This document shows, piece after piece, positions 49,501 through 61,500 of a DNA stretch of 64,000 bases. A model generated the notes under the pieces. The model searched no databases and was not told where the DNA came from. It saw nothing but the letters and a program-made list of their open reading frames with translations. Source of the DNA: Phoronis australis (taxonomy: Eukaryota; Phoronida; Phoronidae); assembly GCA_002633005.1 (NCBI GenBank), contig NMRA01000007.1, forward strand, positions 886,811 to 950,810, in the 5' to 3' direction. The translations under genes and the position numbers were made by a program. Position 1 is the first letter of the stretch. Each line of letters starts with the position of its first letter.

Positions 49501-52500
49501 ATTCTGTTGACCAAGTTTCTTGCGAGAAAAGCGAGATCATGCAAGATACATGCACTACAATCAAAGCACATGATCACACAAGTTTTTTTAGGTCTACGAC
49601 ATGCAGCTCTGGAAATACCAAAAAAAACACAACTTCCTAATATACACAATTCAACATGTGAGATTTCTTAATAGTCTAACACAACATTTCATACAGCACA
49701 ACATTCACATAAACATGTTCTGAACACCTTGTCAATCAACGATTTATGACCAATCATTGAGGAACACATGCTGTGTGGATTAACCCTGAGCCTGTTGTGT
49801 ATATTGACATATTGATGTAATTAGCCATATAATTAGTTATGTAATATATTGAGCTGGTCAGTCTGGAGAGACCCTGCTTATTCATTCACCACAACCTGGT
49901 TCACCAACGACAGAGAGAATGGAAATTTCTCAACACAAGCCAGGGAAAACAAAAAAATCTTGAGACACCTACTAAACAGAAGACATTCAGGTGCCACATT
50001 GTTGCTAATTAGGTCAAGCCAAAGTCATAAACTTCAAACTTGAACAAACCAAAATACAGTGATGACTTCTACGGTTAAAACAACAAATCATTTTTGTAGA
50101 CAAATCTGTTCGTTAGGTTCATAACAGACTTGCTTACAAAAGTGTATCTAGAGAGCACTATATTTTTGACAAGTAATATTTTAACATGTCACAAAAACCA
50201 TTAGACTAATAGAATGAATAATCTAGTCAGAAGCTACACAGGATAACTTCATTACAAGAGTACATTACAAGAGTATAAAAGGAACAAAGACTGTGTTACT
50301 GTACTCTAAGGACGTGTCATATGAACGGACAATGACTGTTGTGTAAAATGACATTTATTTGAGCTTGTCCTTTTCTTAATTACACACATTCTTTCAAACA
50401 ACAGCACAAATTACAAGAAGGACTTTATGTAGTGACTATCAACATCACCATGACAACCCTAACAAGGGACCACCAAGTGCCATGAATACCTTCCCCCAAT
50501 GAGAGATGTCACACATTTGGTTTATTGAAATCAAAGTAAACTCTCCATTTTCTTCCACAATTCAACATTCCAGCCATCTTGCCAGTTGTATATGCAAGCA
50601 TAGACCTGAGCTCACATGTGAAAAGCTAAACAGTTGCCCTTTACTCCCCTGATTTTGCATGGTCTACCGAATGCTATGGGCAAACAAACTTGAACAAACA
50701 GGAGGCGAATTTTTGTCTGCATAAGGAATACCTGTGTGGAACATGGGAAAGTTTATAGGCATGTAGTAACCAGTTTGACAATCGAGATGCCTCTGAATGG
50801 GGATTGTAATTTGCTTATTTATCTGCGCTGGCTTCAATACTAATTCACCAAATATTTTGCCACTTTAAAGTCACCTTCTGTCAATTTCCAGGCCCAGCAT
50901 CATGTCACTAAAACTGGACACTGGTTCATGGTTAAGGGCAACTTAAAATACCACAAAAAGAAATGTTTAGAGGGACCAATATCAACAGAGTAGCCTGAAT
51001 CTCACAGGAGCTCACATACTTGTGGCATGTCTTACAAGAGGATACAAACCTACAGCTTCAATAAAATCTGACCCTGGTCCTCAGCCTATTAACAGTGTTT
51101 GATTAATTTGTCGATCGTACAATATTGCACCCAGCAGCAAAAGACGTTGGCTTTCGGAAAACATAACTTGCTTAATTTGATTTCACAGCTTAAGTTTCTG
51201 AGAGAATGGTGATTTTCTAATCTTTTTCACCGTTGAACTTCATGCTTTGAAAACAAAATCAACCTTTTGGAGATAATTCAATGAATCAGTCGGTAATTAT
51301 TTCCAAATGAATGGAACTTAACCGATTTCAAATAATATAGAGAAATTTAAGTGGAAGGTTAATGACCCATCTGTAGTCTAGTATGGTGTAATACACAATT
51401 ACCTACAGTGGCAGAGCAGGGGAGAAAACAGCATTTAACACAGCGAATTTCACCCTGGAGAGTTTACAATCAGTCTCAATAAAAATACAGTTAACCCGAG
51501 ACTGGAAAAACTGCAACTTTTAAAATTTCATCAAACTTTCACTATCAGTTGTTACAAAGTGGAAGAGTTCATTTTTGATGGCATGCCAATAACGAGATAT
51601 ATTTTTCTAAACATGTATATTTGTGGAGAACTATATAATAATGAAAATGGAGTTCTGCTTCACGATCCTATTCTATGTAACATCACAGCAGCGCTACCAG
51701 CGAAGGAAGTGACTGCTGGATAGAGTTACGCAATTTGTAACTAGAACATAATGTTGCTAAGTACGAGAATTGGCTTTCAAAAAAATGTGACTTGTATGAC
51801 CAAAAATGAAGTGCGAAATGCAAGACCAAAAATGACCTATTGCGCACTATATCAAAGGAAATGTAAGATTACATTTCACCAATTAAGGACACGATAATGT
51901 GGACAAATACATTTTTTCCACCATTTAAAAGCATCATTTTCAAATTCTAAACAATAGCCACCATCAGACAATGTTTTGAGGTATTGTGGGCATTCAGAAC
52001 AAAAACAGAAGCCCGTGAAAATGAAAAAAGCTCCATTTTGTACATTTCTTTTTTGTCCAAAGTTAGCAAAACTTTAAGTTGAAATTCTTCCTTGCTCTTG
52101 TTACACAGGTGCCTGTAAATATTCACAAATGAAATCTGTATGAAGACGTTAATGGACCACAGTCCACACTCTGTTTGATGTTAGCATGAGTAACTTCGCA
52201 AGAATTCTACAGCAAGTAAAAAAGGAGCAGCGAAAAATCGTAGCATTTGGGCAGACCATTATGCCATGGTCAGCGGTATCAGATTGATCAGCTGGCAGGT
52301 GAAAGACAGGTGCAGGTAGATTGTGGGCCTGTCGGATGCCAAGGAATGAGCAGAATACTGGATCGGGTGACATTAACCTTTCAGAAGTGATAACAAGCTT
52401 AACTGACATGGTCGAGGATGACTTGGTTAAGGATGACACACGGCTCAACAGCACATCTTCTGAGTGTGGCCAGATGTTCATGCTATAGGAATTTATGACC

Positions 52501-55500
52501 ATTCGCAGATTGATCATCAAATTCTCTTTTACAGCCTCATTATGAAGACAACCAAGTCATTTTTATGATTCCTAGTTCCTTCAGCTTATATCATAAACCT
52601 TAATATCAGTTTAAAGTGTCCACACACAAACTTAAACTGAAACAACTTGCACTGGTGCATCTCTCCTCTTTCTGGAGCGTCCACACACAGTCACACATCC
52701 GATAACTAGAGTAAGGTAGGAACTGTCGCTGCGCACATGACAAGAGACAGCTGATGTGAATACAGCGCAAAAGAGGACCCATTTGTATGTAACCTTCAGC
52801 CTTGCCTCAGGTTTGCGGCCACACAGCACAAGTTGCCCTAGAACAAGTTACCCTACCTCAATAAGGTGGAATAAGTCGTCACAAGTGGGACAAGTTGCAC
52901 TAGATTAAATAGCGGCCACACAGCTCTCTAACCTAGCGACATCTCGTTCCAGGAGTAACTTGTTCTGGGGTAAGTTTGTGTATGGATGGCAGTTAGGACA
53001 CATAACAGCAAGTTAAAACTGTCCCAATTCAAAATGAAACACTTTGACTATAAACAAAAAGCAAATCCAAGCCTGAAACATTTTTGGATCACACAAGACA
53101 TAAGATAAAGTGTTTTGCACTGTGTGGACAACAGGACCACAAACTAGATAACAGATGCAAATCTGACAAGATAAGCAAATCTCTTTAATTTGATGTATTG
53201 TTTTCAGTAGCCTGGTAACATTTACTCAGATGTATTAAGAACAAAAACATTGACTTTAATCATGTCTAATTTGTTGGTCATGTCAACGACACATTCCTCA
53301 GTCACTCTGGACATGAAATGGTGCATTAATTTCAAAGACAAAAGCACAATGCAGGACTTAACAACAGACTTGACGAGATATGCAATCTCTTGCGCCTAGG
53401 CCACTTTTACAGCAACTGCAGATTTCCAACCATTTTGATGGAAGACACTAATGAAACAAACTTCAAAGAATCAATGGAGCTTCCCTGAAGCAGAGACTGG
53501 CTCAGCAGTCTGCTCATTCTCACAATAGGTGTGGTAATTCACACATTGACAACCAACCACACAGGAATCGATACTGAATCAGCCACATGTGAATGGTCCA
53601 ACTCTTAATTGTTGACTAAATTATCGTTAAAGAGTTCTCTATCCAGTCGGTGAAACACTATGCAAAAATATTGAAGAAATAAGAATGACAATGACACTGT
53701 TTATCTGGGACGATAACGATGACTAAGAAGTATTTAAAGTATTCAAACATTTTTGAAATTCATTTAAACACAGGACTCCTGGATAGGGACCATAAACAAA
53801 AATCAACAGCTTTCTTCACAAATTTACATGGATACAAAATTGGAATTGGACTAATTTTTCTTGTCTCAAACTTAAAACAAAACAAAAACGTAAAACTCAA
53901 AATTAATCACTAGTGAGACCATCTGACAAATATTTCTGGTTTCAAACTTAAAATGGAAACGAAAAGATACAACTTGACAACACAGTATTGAGAGAATGAA
54001 TACAAGACCAGTACATTCAAACAAGGATTTTTTTTAGTTAAGATTACACATTTTGTTCACAGTACAGGGGAGCTGGCAAATACCCCAATATTCCCACCAC
54101 AGGGACTCAAGGCAAAGGTGGTTCAGTGAGGGATGTGGTTTAGTACCACCAGGTGACCACTACCTGCTTGGAACTGCTTGTGGTCACCTATAAGTGACCA
54201 GGTCAAGAGGTGAATCACCCCCACTCAACACGCGCACACACACACCAGAGTCCTAGGTAAAACAACTAGTAAGAAAATGTTTTACAAGAAAAAACAAATA
54301 AAGATACAAGTATTAATTTGATTGAAGAACACTTAAATCCATAAAAGAAGATTAGAAAACCGCGAATAACAATATCTACACGAAACACGAGTGTTAAGTC
54401 GATTTAAAGGTTTATCATGACTGGTAGACTTACTAACATAGAACACAAGTGTCTTTATTCCAGTTTACATGTTTAATAACTAGTTAATTATCCATCAATG
54501 ACCTTGAATGGGGAGGTTATCACGTAAGTTATTTTTACAGCACTTTATCATCAACACTAGAAAATATCACAAACATATCCCAGCATCAGTGAACTGTGCG
54601 TGAAGACCATTTTAGATCCGAGAGAGTCATCGACGTGGGGTGAAATTGGATAACTGACAGGATTAGAAGACTTAAGACAAGAGGATTGTTGAACTGTCTA
54701 GAATGACAAATCTCCAGCCTAGCCTGAAATAGGCAAATTCAATGGATGATTGGAAACTACAGGAACATACATGTAGACATACAGTAAAATACCTACTGTG
54801 GTACAAGATCATTCAAGTCCACCGGGTCTGTAGGGTCGATAACCACTGGCCGCGGTATCTGGTACTGGACATGGTCCAACAAGTCGAGTTCTTCCTGCAG
54901 GATCCGCCGCTCAATCGGATACAAATCCAAAAAAGCTGGTTCTTCCATAGCGATCCGCATTTGTCATTTATAACCGGTGTACTAATCCAAAACACACAAA
55001 CTCACAACTTAAACCCAGTGTGAAAGGGGCAACATTAAGGTCATCCTAGGTGTACATAAGTGAACACAGGACGTCATCTTCTTGGTGTTGCCATGGGTGA
55101 TAAATTATATCCTCACTACCATCAAATACACTTAGCGGAAAATTAAATAAAATAATACGAGTCAACTTCACGCTCACTGTGGTCAATAAATCCAGGCACT
55201 GAAAACACCGACTCCCAATAAAAAATAAGCTGCAATACCTAGTAGAGCAAGTCCACCACTATAGTATTTGTTCCTTGGCAGAATGTAAGCACACAATTCT
55301 AATCCTGAGGTTATCCTTTACCTATCACAGGAACCGAGCAGCGTGATAACGTGTTTGTGAGTGAAGCAATCCACTAAGTGACTCAGTCAGCGAATGTATC
55401 CAATAATCACTATGCCTTGGTCACCCACGTATGTTTATATTGATATTTCCATATGTCTGTCATTAACTGAATCAAACTCTAGTGTTATCCACCATACGGT

Positions 55501-58500
55501 TGACTGGTCACACACTCCGCTGATAACTGACAACAGCAGAAAGACATTTTCCTTGCCATTCACAATTTGAGTGTTCAAATCTCAAGTGATTAGGATGGCA
55601 AACATCGCAACAGTACTATCTTCTCTTTATAGAAATGGATACACTGGCATATTTTAATGCCCAGTTTTCAATAGATCCCTTTAATTTGCTACCCTAAACA
55701 GCTTTACAACTGGCTTCCAGAATAGTTTTGATGAAAGCCACTTTCAACAGAAAATGACATTTATAGCTGGTATCCAGAGGCGGCTGTTTATCAATATGCT
55801 TCTCTCAGAGGTCAGAGGTCACATATATCCAGCACTTGTCAACTATGGCTGACCCTTATTGGCTAACTCAAAACAGTAATTAGCAGCAGAAAGACGCAGT
55901 TACATGAGTAACTAAGACCAGGCTGTGTAGTAGACCTATGGCAAATGTACTAGCCAGTACTCCCACAGATACTCTGGTTATCTTAATTAGGTGAGGGAGA
56001 TTAATCAACCCCTCTGAGTACAAACCACAAATCTTGATATCCAAATTAACCTAATAAATATTTATAGACAGGCCAAGACAGCATATGCTTATCATAAAAT
56101 AATATTTTTCGAACTGTCTTGATTGATCAGTCTGTGTTTAAGGAGACTGAACCTGTGCAAAATAAGCCAACAGTGAAGATTATATATTGAAGAAGAGCTC
56201 GAATATACATTTACTTCCAATGAAACAACAACCTGGATTCTCAACATCAAGGAAAACATTAATACCAAGTGACAGTAAAGTGCCCCTTCACAGACTCTCT
56301 GTTTCCACGCCAACCAATCAGCCAGCTCAACAAGACATCTTCAGAAATGTATACCTCTCCAGCTGTTCACGCTTATTTTTTTGATCAGTTAAGGATGGAA
56401 ACACCTCCAGCAGATGAACACAAGTGACTGTCACCCAAATCAAATAACAGCATGAACACAACTAGTGACAGAGTTTATCCTGACCTTGCCAGAATGGTCA
56501 TGGAAACCAACATGAATTTGCCTTTTGCAAATTAGACGCAACCTCAAATCCCCCAGGAACTGGTGTCTGCTCTCACTAGCGGAACGAATGAAAATAAATC
56601 TCGCCACAGCTTCTTCGCCTTTTGCCAATAACCTTCCAGGCATTGATTTTTCAGCACTTTTTGCTGGCAACTTGTCTGATAATTCCTTCATAACTGCCTC
56701 AACAAATTACAATTAAACGCTGATTTATGATGTCCACAAATACTGTCATGGTCAGATGTCATAAACTGGGAAGTGTGTTTTTGACACGTAGTAAAATGAA
56801 AATAAAAAATGATTGGACAAGTGTGCTGACTTTCAAAAGACCAGCAAATTAGAATGAAATTTTCCATCTAAATGACAGTGAATTTTTCGTCAGTAATTGC
56901 TAATTACATTCCAGCCACCTATAAGCGAACAAGATTTTACATGGAAACGGAACACAAAAAGTTTTGAGCCCAGGGTTGAAATCTGGTCCTCTAAGATTCA
57001 AGTATGACAGAAAACAAGGGTCTCTCGTTATCCATCTCTTTAACCAGAGTCACGGACGATGTTATCAAATGTTGGCAGGGTTTCTGGACTTTCCTTCGAC
57101 CAAATTGTTGCCATATGGAGTTCTCAAAAATTACAAAACGGATGCTATCTAAATTTTACCCAAGTTTGGGTTATTCTAACATTATTTGGCCTTTTTCCTG
57201 GCATCTGACATGACTCACAACAGCCTAACACATAATAAGATACAAATTACCCCAAACAGTATAATTATGTATATTATCATTAAACCAAATTCATGTTTGG
57301 CAAAAGTAATGTACTTTCTGATCAATACAAGCCATCTAACTCGCTTAATTATTACGTAACGTCTGACACTCTGTCGAGCCAAGTGTTTTGAAAAATTACC
57401 ATCTACTGAATTATGCAGCGCTGTAAGGGATCTTGTCGTTTGTTTGCGTCATCACGTTAAAACTGTTGCAACCACCAGTCAAAAGTGCCATCCACACTAT
57501 GAGTTCCTCCAGAACAAGTTGCTGTTAGGCCGGTGCTTCTGATTATAAGTTATTCATGAAACGCAATGGGAGGGGGCGTAAATGGAAGGTATTGACATGG
57601 TGTCACCACATTTGTCCTTGCCATTGTAAAAACTTAATTCTCATGAAATTGAAAAACATTCAATTTAAGCCAAAATATGATAAACATTCCATTTTCAACT
57701 TTTGAGTAATTTTCACTTACAAAAACATTATTTTTTATTCATTTACAATTGCGGCACAAGAAAAATTATATGAATTGCTTTTCGATACCCGATGATTTGG
57801 CGCCAGTAACTATCATATAAATTCCATATACATTTCCCAAGGCAGCGATCCTTTTTTATTAAAATATATTTATGGCTATTTGATTAGAAATCCGCTTCAT
57901 TTGCCAAAAAGCCCGAGGAATTTCAATTTGTTCATCTTCATCATACCAGTTGCAACTCCAATAACTAAAAATCTTGCCTCGACTATTCTGCCTTTACACG
58001 CTATTTGCTAAAGTTTAATAAATTCGCCAAACAAGGCTAGCTTGAAGCCTTTTTGCCAGACATCATGAAGCAGACTGACACACAGTCATGTTAAAAGTGT
58101 CTCAATTTATTCCAGTGGGTTGTTTGTAAAGACAACAATTCAGCGCAAGAGACCCGCATTTTGAGAACCATTTTTTTCCACTGAATATTAGGCCTCAAAC
58201 TGGTTCTCAAATCCTGGGACCCATGTAAGTGATTACTGCAAAACAAGCAACCCATTTGTAAATTAATTTAGCCCAGGTTTTGTTCTTCCAACCAAGAAAT
58301 ACAGACATTTCTTAAAACCACTGGATGTACCATTAGTTTAAAAAAAATATATGCTCCACACAGGCATTTCATATCATCAATTATCTCCCCTTTTATGACA
58401 ATTAATCCAACAGCTTCATTTCCTAAATACAAAATAAATTGATTTCTGTGCGTTCACAAGAATTCACCTGAGACAAATTTATTATCAATGACAGATGAGT

Positions 58501-61500
58501 AAGAACTAGAAAACCTGTCGAATTATGAGTCATCGTGCCTACAAAGCGGACAAAACAGGGCCTGGCGATACCAGGTATCTCAACTAAATAATAATGCTCA
58601 AGTTGCAAAAAGATAAGAGTTGATAGCCATACAGGTGTTAAGAATAAATTAATTGGGCGAGACACTTCCACGATCTATACAGTTCTCAAATGTAAAAGGT
58701 GTACTGAGCAATGTTTAGTTAATATGACTATAGCCTTGGGACACCCAATTTAAGACCATCTACAGGGTCAAATGTTCCGATTTAATTTTAAAATCTTCAC
58801 AAAAAATGCTCATAAGGTATTATTTATGTTCTATAAGCTTCATCTTTATTTTATGTATGATACTGAAGTTGGCCATTTTTGATTTGATGTTGTAGCCTCA
58901 AAATAAATCACTGGTATGTAGCTTTCCCACCGGTAAAACTGATTGAAAATGGAATCTCCGTCACAACTCGCTGTAACTTTCCTACTATCTCCTCTCTTAT
59001 AGCAACGTCGGAATTCTGGGGATTAAACACCAGATGGCGTAGTTGATTCACACTCTCGATCGAATATGTGTGCTGCATGCCGCTACCTCTAGCGATTACA
59101 CCCATCGCAGTGGAATTAATCTTTCCCATTCCAGGGGGGTTGTGCAACTCTGTACTTTAATTTGCCTATTTTATGAAACGTTACGATGCCTCTCTTAGTC
59201 CAGGGATTACGCTATCCAACTGACGCAACTCCTGATAACAGGAGAGCTGCAGCACTGATGGGAAAGTGACATTAAGCAGTTTAACAGCAAGGGACACAAT
59301 ATAATACAACAGTGACCTTGACAGCAGACTGACTTTATAATTTGTCAAAGCATACAATAAAAGAATAACTTGTCACTATTAAAGCTGTTTTTATAGTGGT
59401 TTAGATGTACAAGTGCCTCTTCTAATTGTGTTTTAAGGAAGACCATGAGCACAGGTTGAGTTATAAAACCAAACTGTAGATTTAATAACTTTGAACAATT
59501 GCAGAGCAATCTCAAACACAAGTTGGACATTTATAATCCTGCAAGTCTCAGGGCTGTCTGCAGCAAGAATGTTCTACAAGGCCAGCAGAGGGAGTGAGTT
59601 AAGTTCATAAATAGTGAACAGTGGTACCATCTATTGTACAGAAATCAAACATACTCCATGCACACATACTTTCACCAAACAAGGAAGATGAATGTTTTGA
59701 CGACTAATAGAATTAGAATCACTTATCAAATGATTTTGACTTTTTCAGTTTTATTCTTTCCACTTGTCTTCTGTTTTACTAAAAAGTTCAAGAATCTAAA
59801 TCACCAAGACAAATTTTGTCAGACACACAAAAAATTCTTCAGAATTTAATATTCATTAGTGACTTAAATAAAAGAAAAAGTTAAAAACACTTAATAATCT
59901 ATTAAAGACAAAACAATGGCATTGACAAGTCGAATGCAGTTAATGCAGTCGCCAAAGAATGAAGAAAGCAAGGCCACAACAAATAACATGTGAAACTCCA
60001 ATGGCGTGAAAAGAAGGCCACAAAACTGCAGCACTGTGGGTAAATACTGCGAGATCCAAGTGTAGCTGTGTAATCTGGAACGATCCTATTGAGCTGTCGT
60101 ATTTTGGTGACAGCATGATTAAATCGTAATTTTATGGAAAACCTAGCTTGATTAAATTGTAATTTATGGAAAACCTTAACAATAGAATTATACTTGTAAT
60201 ACTACGTTACAACAGGTATCTACTGACTCATATTACATGTCAGGATAATATTAGTAAATACCGTAATAACATTTCAGAGAGGTTGGACTCTTGCACCAGC
60301 ATTACCATATTTTCCTTGAAGTCTAACAATGACATTCAAAATCGACAGTTTTCCAATTTTTAAAAGCTGTCTGAATCATAATTCTCCACAATTTCATTGT
60401 GCATGTGTTGATGACGCCTTTACAATATAAACTTTTCATTTAATGAAGTAATGGTTTCTTTTTGCTTATTTTTGTTGGTTACTGAGACACCAAAAGCTGA
60501 CTTTCCTCTGACCTCTGACCGCCCTCTGATTGGTTGGTGTGGTTTTAATAAATGGGGAGACAGAGACATCATAACCCCATGCACAGAAGAGGAAATGACA
60601 TAACCAATCATAAGGTGGCATAATTTGACCAGGGTGCAAACTAACTAGATCAGACTGAAGTTAATACACAGTGAAACACAAGGGCCAACAGCAGACACCC
60701 AATCTCAGCACCCCTGATTAGACTGGAACTTTGCAAATTACCGTTTTAATTTGGTCAGGAAGAGATGATTCACTATCCCACTAGCAAATGGAGTGTGATC
60801 AAATGACAGCCAAGACCAAACTTCACAGTTTTGGTTTGCAAGGTATGGGAAAATCTTGCGGAGGGTACTCCAATAGAAGGAGGTATATGGGACCTGCTGC
60901 TCGGAACGGCGGCTCTTTTTCGACTAATTTTCTTGCGAAATGGTGTCCACTCTTATAAAATTCTCCATAAAAGGATGCCTTTGCCAACAAAAGTGCTCAC
61001 TTTGGGAGGTTCCTTTTTCCAACTACACAAACATACGCAAGGGTTTTCATTATTATCCACATTTCAAAAACTTCGGTTGAAATTAGACGTTCTCATTGTT
61101 CATAACATGTCGTCTCTATCCGAGATGTTTCAAGCTTAACAATGGGCAGATAAATATATTAGTTTTCAAGAAAAGACAAGGTTTATACAATTAACCCCCC
61201 TTCCCCCTGCAAAATTGTTGTTTCTATTACAAAACCCTACAAAAAGATGATTTTTTTTCTTGGAAATTCCCTACAAATCATGAAGACCCTTTTGCGGAGT
61301 CCGACAGCTCAATAGGAAGGTTTCCAGCTCCACTTCACAGTCAAAACAGTTGAGCACCTCTAGGGAAACTTTACAGAGTCAGAGTTTATCTAGCTTGACA
61401 GGCACAATGCCTACTGCTTGAGCTTAGGACTGAAAACTTCAAATGACCCAGGATGTAACAAGTTGTCAAAACAGGGGTTAGACACACAATGTATTGATGC

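Larger units (their letters stand above)
43096..54796 (-). other. PPP4R4 intron between alternative exon 1b and exon 2
   Basis: About 11.7 kb of repeat-rich, non-coding sequence. It includes a CpG-rich island (43725-43850), a dispersed repeat fragment (44930-45390), a 25-bp minisatellite (46817-46985), small duplications (47814-47931 and the 48.9/49.7 kb pair) and an inverted-repeat element (52617-52988). Open frames up to 123 codons (52149-52520, - strand) show no recognisable domain. Confidence 0.6.

Noticed and set aside
52149-52520. 123-codon - strand frame as a gene or transposase
   Set aside because: No recognisable domain, no splice connection, and it adjoins repeat sequence; length alone is not convincing.
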